Positions 35,001 through 44,024 of a DNA stretch of 64,000 bases are shown here, piece by piece. The notes beneath the pieces are model-generated. The model did not search any database. It had not been told where the DNA came from and was given only the letters and a program-made list of their open reading frames with translations. The stretch is from G964291335 sp964291335 (GTDB lineage: Bacteria > Chloroflexota > Dehalococcoidia > Lucifugimonadales > UBA3495). The translations under genes and the position numbers were made by a program. The first letter of the stretch is position 1. Each line of letters starts with the position of its first letter. The stretch covers positions 868,001 through 932,000 of the forward strand of contig OZ219748.1 of NCBI GenBank assembly GCA_964291335.2, read 5' to 3'.

Positions 35001-35869
35001 TAAAACTCAATCTGGGCCGCGGCAATCTGCCGGGCCACCGCCGAGTCATACTCCTGGTCGGGCCGGAACTGCTCCCACAGGCTTTGCAGGTCGTCTTCCC
35101 GTAAATGGCCTTCGCGGCCTTCCACTGCCGGGTCCCGTTCCAGCGTGGTACGGACATACTGATGGTTTTCATCGGTATCCACGTCGGCAAACAGGCTGAG
35201 AATATCCGCATCGCTGACCACGCCCAGGGCCCGCAAAAAGGCGGTAACCGCAACCTTGCGCTTCCGGTCCACCTTTACCGAGAGAATATCCCGGTTGCTG
35301 GTTTCAAACTCCAGCCAGGCGCCCCGGGACGGGATAATCTGGGATACGCACAAACTGCGGTCAGAGTTGGCCGGCCGTTCCAGCTTGAAATAGACGCCCG
35401 GCGAGCGGACCAACTGGCTCACTACTACGCGCTCGGCCCCGTTGATAATGAAAGTGCCATTTTCGGTCATCATGGGAATATCGCCCATGAAGATTTCCTG
35501 CTCTTTAATCTCGCCCGTTTCCTTCATTACCAACCGAGTTTGCACGTACAGCGGCCTGGCGTAGGTAATTTCCCGCTCTTTGCATTCCTGGGGGGAATAC
35601 TTGGCTTCCCGAAAGTCGTGCTTCCCGAAGTGCAACTCGTACTTCTTGCCGGTATAGTCGGTTATGGGCGATACCTCCCGGTAAACATCGGCCAGCCCCT
35701 CATCTTTAAACCAATCGTAAGACTGGGTTTGGCTCAAAATCAGATTAGGCAATTCAGGCACTTCCAGCACCTTCGGAATACGAGCGTAGGATTGAATCGC
35801 AGGCAACGCCGCAGCGCTGCGGTCATCTTTCCCGTTTTGACGCCCGTCAGGTGAGGTGAGTTTGGCCAT
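32054..35869 (-). CDS. rpoB: DNA-directed RNA polymerase subunit beta
   Basis: 1271 residues from ATG 35867-35869 behind AAGGAGG. All RpoB landmarks are present: [19 protein letters not shown] at the N-terminus, [20 protein letters not shown] (rifampicin region), [47 protein letters not shown] and the C-terminal clamp [20 protein letters not shown]. The rifampicin-region residues read [24 protein letters not shown], as in sensitive bacteria at the commonly mutated positions. A strong promoter is found about 140 bases upstream on the same strand, so rpoBC is transcribed as its own unit here. Confidence 0.98.
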   Translation of the reverse strand: [1271 protein letters not shown]

Positions 35870-36018
35870 ACACCGACCTCCTTAATGATTGCCGGATATA
35901 ATGGTTGCCGGGGTTCGGGCTAAAGCCGGCTATTTTCAGGCAAAAGAGTACCAGGGACTGGCGATAACCGGGGGAAATAAGCAACAAAAGGCACTTGAGG
36001 CATGGTCAGTAACTTCCT

Positions 36019-36046
36019 ATTATATGGTTGTCAAACCAAATGTCAA
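36019..36046 (-). promoter_or_regulatory. rpoBC promoter
   Basis: On the minus strand TTGACA (36041-36046), a 16-base spacer and TATAAT (36019-36024); both boxes match consensus perfectly. Confidence 0.85.
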
Positions 36047-36312
36047 GGGTTTAGCAAAGCATTTTTCGGGCATTTAGCCGGCGGGCTGCACAAGGCCCAC
36101 CAAAGGCAACCCCTCTGCCGGCATAGTCCTGTGCCAGACAACCCGGCCGCCGCGAAGCCCTCTCACCTTGAAAAAGCCGGATTCGAGAAACCTTCGCATT
36201 CCGGTTTACCGCTTTTCGGTTCTGGGGTTTGGCAATCTGGGATACTGTGTTTTCCGCAGTTTCCACCAGGCATTGCCTTAATGTTCAACCGGTCCGGGCC
36301 AGCAATATCCGG

Positions 36313-36341
36313 TTGACTTACCATATTCTCAATGTGATAAT
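36313..36341 (+). promoter_or_regulatory. Promoter of the DUF11 gene
   Basis: TTGACT (36313-36318), a 17-base spacer and GATAAT (36336-36341), about 100 bases before the start codon. Confidence 0.65.
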
Positions 36342-36437
36342 TAGCCGTCGCAAGGGCAACCCAATGCCCAGAATAAATAATGCCGGCAGTGGTACGGCGC
36401 AAGCAACTCCATACTCCTAACCTCGAGGTCTGAATTG

Positions 36438-39089
36438 ATGAAGTCGCTAACTCGAAAGTCTCTTCCCTGGATTATTAGCGCCGTGGTTCTGCTGACTTTG
36501 GGCAGCGCCATTTTCGCCATGCTGCCCGCTTGGCCGGCCCCTTTCGGCCCACCGGAAGCAACAAAGGCCATAACCACCGACCAGCAGCCCGCCGGCCCTG
36601 AGCGCCCCGTGGATACCTCGCAGCAAAGCGATGCCGGCCGGTCCGCCGGGGAACCCGGCGTCAGCATTACCCGAAGCCCGGTTCCCCAGATGGAACCGTC
36701 GGTAATTCCAGCCATGGTTGCCATCGAGCCTCTGACGGACTGGAACCCGATAAAAACGCAGCACACTTTTACCGTTACCGTCAGCGACGAGGAAGGTCAG
36801 CCGGCGGACGGCATCGAAGTAGAATTGATGCTCAACCGCTCCGGCGAGGCCGTGGGCGACATCGTCTCTTTGGGGGGCGAGAACCCCCGCAAGGTGGACA
36901 ACAGCTTCGGGCGGGCAATCACCGATGAAAGCGGCCAGACAACGCTGACCATCACCGCCACCCGCGCCGGCTACACCGACGTTACCGCCTACGTTCCTCA
37001 AATCGAAGACGCCGATGCGCACAAGGTTTTCGCCGTCAAGAACTGGGTCGATATGCAGGTCAGCTTCCCGGAGGACGCGGTCAACCTGGTCGGCACTGAC
37101 CACCCGATGCAGGTGCGCATTTCCCGCGCCTCTGATGGCACGCCGCTGGAAGGTGTAGAGGTTCTCTGGTCCATAGTTGATGATGACCCGGACGCCACCA
37201 TCAACACCATGGACGAGCGCGCCGTAACCAAAACCGATGACCTGGGCATCGCTTCGGCGACGCTCCGTCAAGTTGCCCCGACCATCGGCGATAACCAGGT
37301 GGCGGTGGAAGTGGTGCACGAGTCCGGCACGGTCATCTTCGAAAATACGGTCACCAAGGAATGGAAGGCGCCTTCTCTGGAAGTTGACAAGAGCGCCCCG
37401 CAAACAGTTGGGCTGTTCAAGACCGGCGAGTTCGAGGTGGTCGTAACCAACACCGGCAACCGGGTGGCTTCCGGCGTAACGCTGACCGACACTTTGCCTT
37501 TCGGTTTGGAATTCGTCAGTTCCATTCCTGAAGCAGCCAGTGTTAACGAATCAACCGTAAACTGGGACCTGGGCGACCTGGAACCGGGCAGCTCGGCGAC
37601 CATCACTATGGTCCTGCGGGGAACCCTTGTTGGCGATCAGCTTAACCGGGCTACGGCCGTTTCCACCGAGGGGTTCGCCGGAGCCGACGATGCAACCACC
37701 GAGGTTGAACCGGGCACCTTGACCGTCAGCAAGAGCGCTTCGGCCCAGGTGAACATAGGTGAAGAAATCACCTATGTCATTATGGTGGAAAATGAAGGCG
37801 ATGGAGCGCTTACTAACGTGGTGATAACCGATACCCTTCCCGAGGGCGCTGCCTTGACCTCCGTTACCCCGGAAACTGCCAGCGGCCTCGCCTCGCCGGT
37901 AATCTGGAGCATCGACCGGCTCGACGCCGGCTCCAGCCGGACCTACCGGATTACCGCCACCGCCCAGACGGTAGGCCGGCTGGTCAACAGTGTAACGGCA
38001 ACCTCTGAAGAAGGCGCCGAGGCTTCGGCTGAAGCCACCACGCTGTCGGTGGCGCCGGAACTGTCCCTGGAAAAGACCGCTGACACGGATACCGTGCTCG
38101 TCGGCGAGCAGGTTACCTTTACCGTTACCGCCACCAATGCCGGCAGCGGCACGGCGGATAACCTGATGGTTTACGATCAACTTCCCGAAGGGCTGGAGTT
38201 GGTATCCTCCCGGCCGGAGGCAGATAACGTAAACGGCAGTCTGTCCTGGAACATCGAAGCCCTGGAAGCCGACGAGAGCAGAACCTTTACCGTGGTTGCC
38301 GTGCCGGCGGCCGGCGGCCAGTTCACCAACGAAGCCAGGTTGACCTACGGTGAAAGCTCCTGGACGGCTGAGGCGACAATAACCGCCCTGACGCCGGAAC
38401 TCAGGTTGGCCAAGACCGGCGGCTCCGTAATGTACATTGGCGGCCAGCGAACATACACCCTGACCGCAGTGAACATCGGCGAAGCCGACTTGACCGGCGT
38501 AATTATCACTGACACCTTCCCGGAGACCATGAGCTATATCAGTGATGAGAACGAAGGCGTTGTTTCCGGCAATACCGTAACCTGGGCAGTTGGCGACCTG
38601 CCGGTGGGTGAAGCCGTTGGCGTAACGCTGACCCTCCGCGGCGACGTAGCCAGCGAAGTTGTCAACCAGGCGGAGGCCACCTCAGACCAGGGGGCAACGG
38701 CCGAGGCCGAAATGGACATCTCAATCCTGGCGGCCGCCGGAGCGCACCTGCAAATCATCGATAACATTGACCCGCTGGGCGTGGGCGATGAAGTCAGCTA
38801 CACGATCACCGTCCGCAACCAGAGCGGCGCAACCTCCATCAATAACGTCCGCGTAACGGTGGAAATACCGGTGGAGCTGGAAATCATCGAAGCCGACGGA
38901 GGCGTCATCAATGCCGGCCGCATCACCTATGCACCCATCGGATCTCTGGGTGGCGGCCAGCAGCAGATATTCGTCATACAGGTACGGGCTATTCAGGCTG
39001 GAGACGTGGTGGCATCGGCAACCATGAGCTACGACCAGTTCGACCGACCCATCACCGACCAGGAAGGCACTACCATCATCGACCGGTAA
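36438..39089 (+). CDS. Secreted multi-domain DUF11-repeat protein
   Basis: 883 residues from ATG 36438 behind GAGGT. An N-terminal hydrophobic segment (about 10-31) acts as signal peptide or anchor. Residues about 105-310 are two Ig-like (Big-1-type) beta domains, TFTVTVSDEEGQPADGIEVEL being a typical strand pair. Then about five DUF11 repeats follow (about 315-870), each with a TLPEGLELVSS-like strand and a VNWDLGDLEPGSS-like strand. No C-terminal membrane helix is seen, unlike the two Thr-Pro proteins. DUF11 repeats build long extracellular stalks in Chloroflexota, Actinobacteria and archaea. A strong terminator follows 50 bases after the stop. Confidence 0.88.
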   Translation: MKSLTRKSLPWIISAVVLLTLGSAIFAMLPAWPAPFGPPEATKAITTDQQPAGPERPVDTSQQSDAGRSAGEPGVSITRSPVPQMEPSVIPAMVAIEPLTDWNPIKTQHTFTVTVSDEEGQPADGIEVELMLNRSGEAVGDIVSLGGENPRKVDNSFGRAITDESGQTTLTITATRAGYTDVTAYVPQIEDADAHKVFAVKNWVDMQVSFPEDAVNLVGTDHPMQVRISRASDGTPLEGVEVLWSIVDDDPDATINTMDERAVTKTDDLGIASATLRQVAPTIGDNQVAVEVVHESGTVIFENTVTKEWKAPSLEVDKSAPQTVGLFKTGEFEVVVTNTGNRVASGVTLTDTLPFGLEFVSSIPEAASVNESTVNWDLGDLEPGSSATITMVLRGTLVGDQLNRATAVSTEGFAGADDATTEVEPGTLTVSKSASAQVNIGEEITYVIMVENEGDGALTNVVITDTLPEGAALTSVTPETASGLASPVIWSIDRLDAGSSRTYRITATAQTVGRLVNSVTATSEEGAEASAEATTLSVAPELSLEKTADTDTVLVGEQVTFTVTATNAGSGTADNLMVYDQLPEGLELVSSRPEADNVNGSLSWNIEALEADESRTFTVVAVPAAGGQFTNEARLTYGESSWTAEATITALTPELRLAKTGGSVMYIGGQRTYTLTAVNIGEADLTGVIITDTFPETMSYISDENEGVVSGNTVTWAVGDLPVGEAVGVTLTLRGDVASEVVNQAEATSDQGATAEAEMDISILAAAGAHLQIIDNIDPLGVGDEVSYTITVRNQSGATSINNVRVTVEIPVELEIIEADGGVINAGRITYAPIGSLGGGQQQIFVIQVRAIQAGDVVASATMSYDQFDRPITDQEGTTIIDR

Positions 39090-39397
39090 GGCTTGCAACC
39101 GGTTTCCGGCAGCTTACTGCCGGAAGAGCAGCCAAAGATTCCGTCCGGGCCTCGGTGGAGGCCCGGACGGTTTTATAATCATCGGCAAGCCGGCCCCGAC
39201 CACTGCGGCGGCTCCCCGTCGTCTTGCATCGCGCCATTCCGACCGGGGCCAGCCTTTGCGTTGACAAGGGGAACCACCAATCCTACAATTTTCTGACCGG
39301 ACTGCCGGAACCGGCCTTCCTGCACCGGCCCCAACCGCCGGTTCCGGCCGGCTCTCTCCCCAACCGTGGCCGGCACAATGCAGGGGCTAAACCTGAC
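39090..39397. other. Intergenic region with terminator, upstream of modA
   Basis: About 310 bases, holding the DUF11 terminator and the upstream part of the open frame that runs into modA. The region 39224-39397 is in frame with modA but encodes no recognisable part of a binding protein. Confidence 0.4.
39141..39176 (+). terminator. Terminator of the DUF11 gene
   Basis: CCGTCCGGGCCT (39141-39152) pairs perfectly with AGGCCCGGACGG (39159-39170) and is followed by TTTTAT. Confidence 0.92.
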
Positions 39398-40279
39398 TTG
39401 ACGCAGCAGTGCGCTTTGACCAATCTATTTGGCGCCAGGGCAGCCGGGCTTCTACTGGCCGGAATGGTGTTTACCTTTATGACCGGCTGCCAGGAGCCAG
39501 CTGCCCGCCCTTCGTTAACCATCGTTGGCGAGGCTGAAGGGCTTTCCGGGAACTTAACGGTATTCGCCGCCGCCTCGCTTACCCAGGCCTTTACCCAAAT
39601 GGGTCAGGCCTTTGAGTCGGCCCACCCGGGCGCGTCCGTCAGCATTAATTTCGATGGCAGCCAGCGTCTGCGCACCCAGCTGGAACACGGGGCGCAAGCA
39701 GACGTATTCGCCGCCGCCGATTGGGAGCAAATGAATGCTCTGGTAGCTGCCGGCTTGATCGCCGGCGAGCCGGCTGCCTTTGCCGCCAACCAACTGGTTT
39801 TCCTGGCGCATTCCGGCAGCCATGCCGAAACCGGCAGCCAGGGTGCGCCAACCCTGGCCAGCCTGGCTCAACCGGGACGGAAAATAGTGCTGGCCTTGCC
39901 CGAAGCCCCGGCCGGCCGTTACTCTCGGAAGGTAATCAGTCAGATGGAGCAAAGCCCCCGTTTCGGCAGAAAGTTCGCTCAAGGGCTGCTGAATAACGTG
40001 GTTTCCGAGGAGCCTAATGTCCGCAGCGTAGCCCGGAAGGTTGCCCTGGGAGAAGCCGACGCCGGCTTGACCTATCAGACCGACGCCCTGATTCCTTCCA
40101 TTGCCCCAAAGGTGCAAACGCTGGCCCTCCCCGACCACCTGAACGTTACCGCTCAGTACCCCATCGGCGCGCTGCAAGATGCCGCCGAGCCGGAATTGGC
40201 CCGGGCTTTCGTTACTTTCGTCCGCGGCGAGCAGGGGCAGGCCATCTTGAGGCGGTTTGGATTTCGTGCCGTGGAATAA
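39398..40279 (+). CDS. modA: Molybdate ABC transporter substrate-binding lipoprotein
   Basis: About 293 residues from TTG 39398. A hydrophobic segment ends in the lipobox M-T-G-C, so the protein is lipidated and faces outward. The periplasmic-binding domain starts LTVFAAASLTQAFTQMGQAF and has INFDGSQRLRTQLEHGAQADVFAAAD, the phosphate/molybdate loop motif of ModA, and GEADAGLTYQTDAL. It binds molybdate or tungstate and hands it to ModB. The start is uncertain: the frame is open back to ATG 39224, but the signal peptide fits a start near 39398 (TTG, weak AGGGG upstream) or TTG 39416. It is the first gene of modABC. Confidence 0.88.
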   Translation: MTQQCALTNLFGARAAGLLLAGMVFTFMTGCQEPAARPSLTIVGEAEGLSGNLTVFAAASLTQAFTQMGQAFESAHPGASVSINFDGSQRLRTQLEHGAQADVFAAADWEQMNALVAAGLIAGEPAAFAANQLVFLAHSGSHAETGSQGAPTLASLAQPGRKIVLALPEAPAGRYSRKVISQMEQSPRFGRKFAQGLLNNVVSEEPNVRSVARKVALGEADAGLTYQTDALIPSIAPKVQTLALPDHLNVTAQYPIGALQDAAEPELARAFVTFVRGEQGQAILRRFGFRAVE

Positions 40280-40452
40280 CCGACCCTGGCCCAGGGCCGC
40301 TTTCAGAACTGCTCCTTTGACCCGGGCTTGCGGTGTCAGGCATTCCCCTCCGGGAAAAGGCCGGTTCAGCCGGCGCTTTCCAGGCGCATCGGCCGCGGTG
40401 GCCAACCGCCCTGCGGCAGGGCCAGGCAAACGTGGGTAACTTCCGGCGTACA

Positions 40453-41241
40453 ATGGAATGGGGAGGGGCTTTAGGCGGTCTCTCCGCTCTGCTCTACAGC
40501 CTGTTCATCGGACTGCCGATTGCGGCCCTCCTGATTAAGGCGGCGCAGCAGGAGAACTTCCTGGGCAGCCTGACCGGCGAGACGGCCTTTCTGTCCCTGC
40601 GACTGACCCTGGTTACCAGCTTAATCAGCATCCTGGTAGTGGTCGTGGTCGGTACTCCCTTCGCGCGCCTTCTGGCCCGCAACAGTTCCCTTCCTTTTCG
40701 GGTAGTTGACCACCTGGTGGAATTGCCCATCGTTCTGCCGCCGGTAGTTTCCGGCGTGGCTATGCTGATGACCTTTGGCCGCCAGGGGGTATTGGGGCCT
40801 CTGCTATCCCAGGCGGGAATATCTCTGCCATTCACCACTGCGGCGGTCATCTTTGCCCAGATATTCGTGGCTGCTCCGTTCTACATTCGGGCGGCGAAAC
40901 TGGGGTTCCAGTCGGTGGCGCGAGAGTACGAGGACATTTCCCAAACCCTGGGCGTTACCCCGTCAGGCACCTTGCTGCGGCTTACCTTGCCCATGGCTGC
41001 GCCTTCCCTGTTAACCGGCATTGCCCTGGCCTGGGCGCGGGCTATCAGCGAGTTTGGCGCAACCATAATGTTTGCCGGCAACCTGACCGGCAAGACCCAA
41101 ACTATGCCCCTGGCTATTATGAGCGCCCTGGAAACCAGCCTGGACACGGCCATCGCCCTTTCCGTGATGCTGCTGCTGGCAGCCCTGTTGGCGCTGGTGG
41201 TCCTGGGTCTGCTTACCCGACGCCGCTGGACGGCGGGCTGA
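40453..41241 (+). CDS. modB: Molybdate ABC transporter permease
   Basis: About 262 residues from ATG 40453; the frame is open to 40333 and GTG 40432 is another candidate. Six hydrophobic membrane segments and the binding-protein-dependent transport motif EYEDISQTLGVTPSGTLLRLTLP (EAA loop contacting ModC) are present, as is AWARAISEFGATIMFAGN typical of molybdate/sulfate permeases. The TGA stop overlaps the modC ATG (TGATG at 41239-41243), so translation is coupled. About 170 bases between modA and modB hold no gene. Confidence 0.9.
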   Translation: MEWGGALGGLSALLYSLFIGLPIAALLIKAAQQENFLGSLTGETAFLSLRLTLVTSLISILVVVVVGTPFARLLARNSSLPFRVVDHLVELPIVLPPVVSGVAMLMTFGRQGVLGPLLSQAGISLPFTTAAVIFAQIFVAAPFYIRAAKLGFQSVAREYEDISQTLGVTPSGTLLRLTLPMAAPSLLTGIALAWARAISEFGATIMFAGNLTGKTQTMPLAIMSALETSLDTAIALSVMLLLAALLALVVLGLLTRRRWTAG

Positions 41242-42401
41242 TGAACCGGCAGACAGCGTCAATGCCAGCGGCCCCGGCTCACGGCTGGCTCGAATACCGG
41301 GTTGGGGGGTTCTCTCTGGAGTTGGAGTGGTATGTGCCTCCCGGAACAGTATTAGCCCTTTTCGGACCTTCCGGCGCCGGCAAAACCACTCTGCTCAGAA
41401 TTATAGCCGGGTTGCTGCGGCCCCAGCGGGGACATATCGAACTGGGCGGGCAGGTGGTTTTCGACAGCGGAAGCGGCGCCTGGCTGCCCCCTCACCGTCG
41501 CCGGGCTGGCTACCTTACCCAGCAACATCACCTTTTCCCGCACCTGACTGTGGCGGGGAACATCGCTTACGGCCTCAGAAAACGCAATTCCGCCAGGGCC
41601 AGGGAACGCGTCCAGCAGCTGATTCGCCAGTTCAAACTGGAAGGTCTGGAAAACCGGCGGCCCGACCAGATTTCGGGGGGACAGCAACAGCGAGCGGCGC
41701 TGGCCCGGGCTTTGGCCCCCGGCCCGGCGGCGTTGCTGCTGGATGAACCCTTTACGTCCCTGGATGCGGAATTGCGCCGCACTTTGCGCGGAGAGTTGCA
41801 GGCCCAGTTAACGCAAGCCGGCGTTCCGGTGATTCTGGTTTCCCATGACATTGAGGAGGTTTTGAGCGTCGCCGACATGGTGCAGGTCATCGCCGACGGT
41901 CGAGTCCAGGCTGCGGGCGCACCGCTGGATGTGCTGGGGCAGCCGGGACAGAGCCGGACGGCCCGGCTGGTGGGAGTGGAAAATCTGCTGCCAATGCGGG
42001 TCATCACCCGCTTTCCCCGGGACGGAACCATGACCTGCGCCGGCTCAGGCTTGCAGCTGGAAGTACCCCTGGGGGAGCTGAACCCCGGCGAGGCGGTGTC
42101 CGTGGGCATTCGCGCCTCCGATATAATTCTGGCCCAGACTGAACCGGTCGGCTCATCGGCGCGCAACCGGTTGACCGGATTGGTGACCGGGGTGGAATTG
42201 CGCCCGCCGGGGTATGAAGTTACCTTGAATGTTGGGGCAGCCAACCTCAAGTGCCACATCACCGGCGCTTCTCTTGCAGAGATGGAGATACGCCCCGGCA
42301 AAGAACTCTGGGCCGTGTTCAAGGCGTCATCCTGCTTTCTGGTGCAGGAAACGAACTACTCAGGCGCAGCGACAAGCAGCCCGGAAAGAGCGGAAAATTA
42401 A
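41241..42401 (+). CDS. modC: Molybdate ABC transporter ATP-binding protein
   Basis: 386 residues. Nucleotide-binding domain with Walker A GPSGAGKTT, signature SGGQQQRAALARAL, Walker B LLLDEPFTSLD and switch His in LVSHDIEEV. A C-terminal TOBE domain (about 285-360) for molybdate sensing follows, RNRLTGLVTGVELRPPGYEVTL. It powers molybdate import by ModAB. The ATG lies in the modB stop. Promoter-like TATAAT at 42437 downstream would belong to the next gene. Confidence 0.93.
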   Translation: MNRQTASMPAAPAHGWLEYRVGGFSLELEWYVPPGTVLALFGPSGAGKTTLLRIIAGLLRPQRGHIELGGQVVFDSGSGAWLPPHRRRAGYLTQQHHLFPHLTVAGNIAYGLRKRNSARARERVQQLIRQFKLEGLENRRPDQISGGQQQRAALARALAPGPAALLLDEPFTSLDAELRRTLRGELQAQLTQAGVPVILVSHDIEEVLSVADMVQVIADGRVQAAGAPLDVLGQPGQSRTARLVGVENLLPMRVITRFPRDGTMTCAGSGLQLEVPLGELNPGEAVSVGIRASDIILAQTEPVGSSARNRLTGLVTGVELRPPGYEVTLNVGAANLKCHITGASLAEMEIRPGKELWAVFKASSCFLVQETNYSGAATSSPERAEN

Positions 42402-42599
42402 CCGGGGCTTAACCACAGCGGCGGCAGGAGGTTGTATAATGCCGGCGCAAAGGCCGGGAATTGCCGCAGCCGGGCCGCTCTGCCTGGCCTTTTCAGACGA
42501 TTAACGACATGGTACAAACTTTGCGGCTTTAACCGAAGCGGGCAGCCAGGTCTGTTTCCCGGGGCCAAGGTTGCAGCCTGAATCAGGAGCATGAACAGC

Positions 42600-43268
42600 A
42601 TGACGGGTTATCGGGCAGTTATTTTCGATATGGACGGCGTTCTGGTGGACAGCGAACCGCTGTTTCTGCAATCCATCAACCGACTGCTGGTTCTGGAAGG
42701 CGTGGAACCCGTCTCGGAACAGGAGAACCAGGAGTTCCTCATCGGCACCACGATAAACGAGACCTGGCGGCAGCTGAAATTGCGCCGGCAGCTGCCGAAA
42801 CCGGCGCAGGATTACATTTCCAGTTACGATGGAATTGTCCGGCAGGTAATGATGAAGGAACTGGCGCCACAGCCGGGGGTGTTATCCCTGCTGGAGGCCT
42901 GCCGTCAACGAGGGCTGCCCAGGGCGGTAGCCTCCTCTTCCCTGCATCATTGGGTGGACCTGAAACTGAAGGCCATTGGGCTGACCGGCGCCTTTGACGC
43001 AGTATTGGGCGGCGATGACGTAAGCCGGGGCAAACCGGAACCGGAAATATATTTGGCCGCCGCAGAAAGGCTGGGCGTGCCGGCCAGGCAGTGCATTGCC
43101 ATTGAGGATTCCCCGGTTGGCGTCGCGGCGGCGGTGGCTTCCGGCGCTTATACTGTTGCTGTCCGAACCGACTATACCCGAAACCTGGACGTAAGCCAGG
43201 CCCAGGCAATTCTGGAAACCCTGGAAGAATTCAACCTGGCCCTGCTGGCCAACGGCCCGGAAGGGTAA
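42600..43268 (+). CDS. HAD-superfamily phosphatase/phosphomutase (beta-phosphoglucomutase-like)
   Basis: 222 residues from ATG 42600, ten bases after AGGAG; the ATG at 42591 is too close to that site. Motifs: DMDGVLVDSEP (nucleophile Asp and acid Asp), ASSSLHHW (motif II Ser), KPEPEIYLAAAERLG (motif III Lys) and IEDSPVGVAAA (motif IV). An all-helical C1 cap lies between motifs I and II. It belongs to the sub-family of small sugar-phosphate phosphatases and beta-phosphoglucomutases; which substrate is used is not decided by the sequence. Confidence 0.88.
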   Translation: MTGYRAVIFDMDGVLVDSEPLFLQSINRLLVLEGVEPVSEQENQEFLIGTTINETWRQLKLRRQLPKPAQDYISSYDGIVRQVMMKELAPQPGVLSLLEACRQRGLPRAVASSSLHHWVDLKLKAIGLTGAFDAVLGGDDVSRGKPEPEIYLAAAERLGVPARQCIAIEDSPVGVAAAVASGAYTVAVRTDYTRNLDVSQAQAILETLEEFNLALLANGPEG

Positions 43269-43284
43269 ACCGGAAGGCGCATGC

Positions 43285-43989
43285 TTACCGACGCCGACGG
43301 CGGCCGGGCAGGCCCGGGTAAGCCCGCTCGGTCAACACCCATTCGATGCGCTGGCGCAGGGCCGCCACCTCCTCAGGCAGCAACAGATGCAGCAGCTCCT
43401 CCACCGAGTCAGAGGGGGCCTTCAACCGGGCATACAGGCCGGTCAATGACTCCAGGTAATAGGCGGGGATTGCCTCGCCGCCGAAATCCCAGATTACCGT
43501 GCGAATTTTGGTATCGGCATGGAAGGTCAGGCCCTGGTCAATACCCCACAGTTTGCCCCGTTCATCCACGAGAACATGGTTGGCCTTGCGGTCAGTGTTA
43601 TTGGCTACAAGGTCAAAGCAGCAAATCATCCTCAGCTCTTCGGCGTCCGCCTCGCTCAGCGTGTAATAGTTCTGGCGGGGGTCGTGGTCGATATACTGCT
43701 GAACCGAGCCGATACCATAGGGGCCTTCCCGTATAATGGTGCGGGGAATGAAGTCCCAGCCCAGGGACAGGCTCAGCAGGTAGGCGCCGTACTCCCGCTT
43801 ATACAGGGTGCCCCTCGGGAAATCCCACAGGGGAACCTCGCCATCCCGGGGTTTGTAAATAGCCTTCCCCTCATGCCCGCCCAGGCGCAGGGATGCCAGA
43901 AACGTATAGTTGGAACCCATCGGAGTGAGTTCGCAGGAAGTAAACTCTCCGTCCTGGAGGAGGTCGGCGTCGGAAGAGATTGAAGCCAC
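43285..43989 (-). CDS. SCO1664-family protein (PI3/4-kinase-like fold)
   Basis: 234 residues. KAIYKPRDGEVPLWDFPRGTLYKREYGAYLLS and the catalytic-like FDLVANNTDRKANHVLV, GIDQGLTF are characteristic of the SCO1664 family, a distant relative of phosphatidylinositol kinases. FDLVANNTDRKANH holds the Asp-Arg and Asn residues expected of a kinase loop. In actinobacteria it is adjacent to a DUF3090 gene, exactly as here (next gene upstream, same strand), so the two probably work together. Substrate and role are unknown. Confidence 0.8.
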   Translation of the reverse strand: MASISSDADLLQDGEFTSCELTPMGSNYTFLASLRLGGHEGKAIYKPRDGEVPLWDFPRGTLYKREYGAYLLSLSLGWDFIPRTIIREGPYGIGSVQQYIDHDPRQNYYTLSEADAEELRMICCFDLVANNTDRKANHVLVDERGKLWGIDQGLTFHADTKIRTVIWDFGGEAIPAYYLESLTGLYARLKAPSDSVEELLHLLLPEEVAALRQRIEWVLTERAYPGLPGRRRRR

Positions 43990-44024
43990 CGGCGATCCTT
44001 TACAAACCGGCCCGGGAACCGCGG

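Larger units (their letters stand above)
35870..36437. other. Divergent intergenic region between rpoB and the DUF11 gene
   Basis: About 570 bases with two outward promoters (listed separately): one for rpoBC with a leader of about 140 nt and one for the DUF11 gene. Short open frames in between (for example 35889-36077) have no ribosome site or family match and overlap the promoter. Confidence 0.6.

Noticed and set aside
28164..35104. Long plus-strand frames over rpoC (627 aa) and rpoB (894 aa)
   Set aside because: They lie antisense to two essential, fully conserved genes and show no domain; GC-rich third positions of the real genes keep the antisense open.
35889..36077. 62-residue plus-strand frame between rpoB and the DUF11 gene
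   Set aside because: It overlaps the consensus rpoBC promoter, has no ribosome site and no family match.
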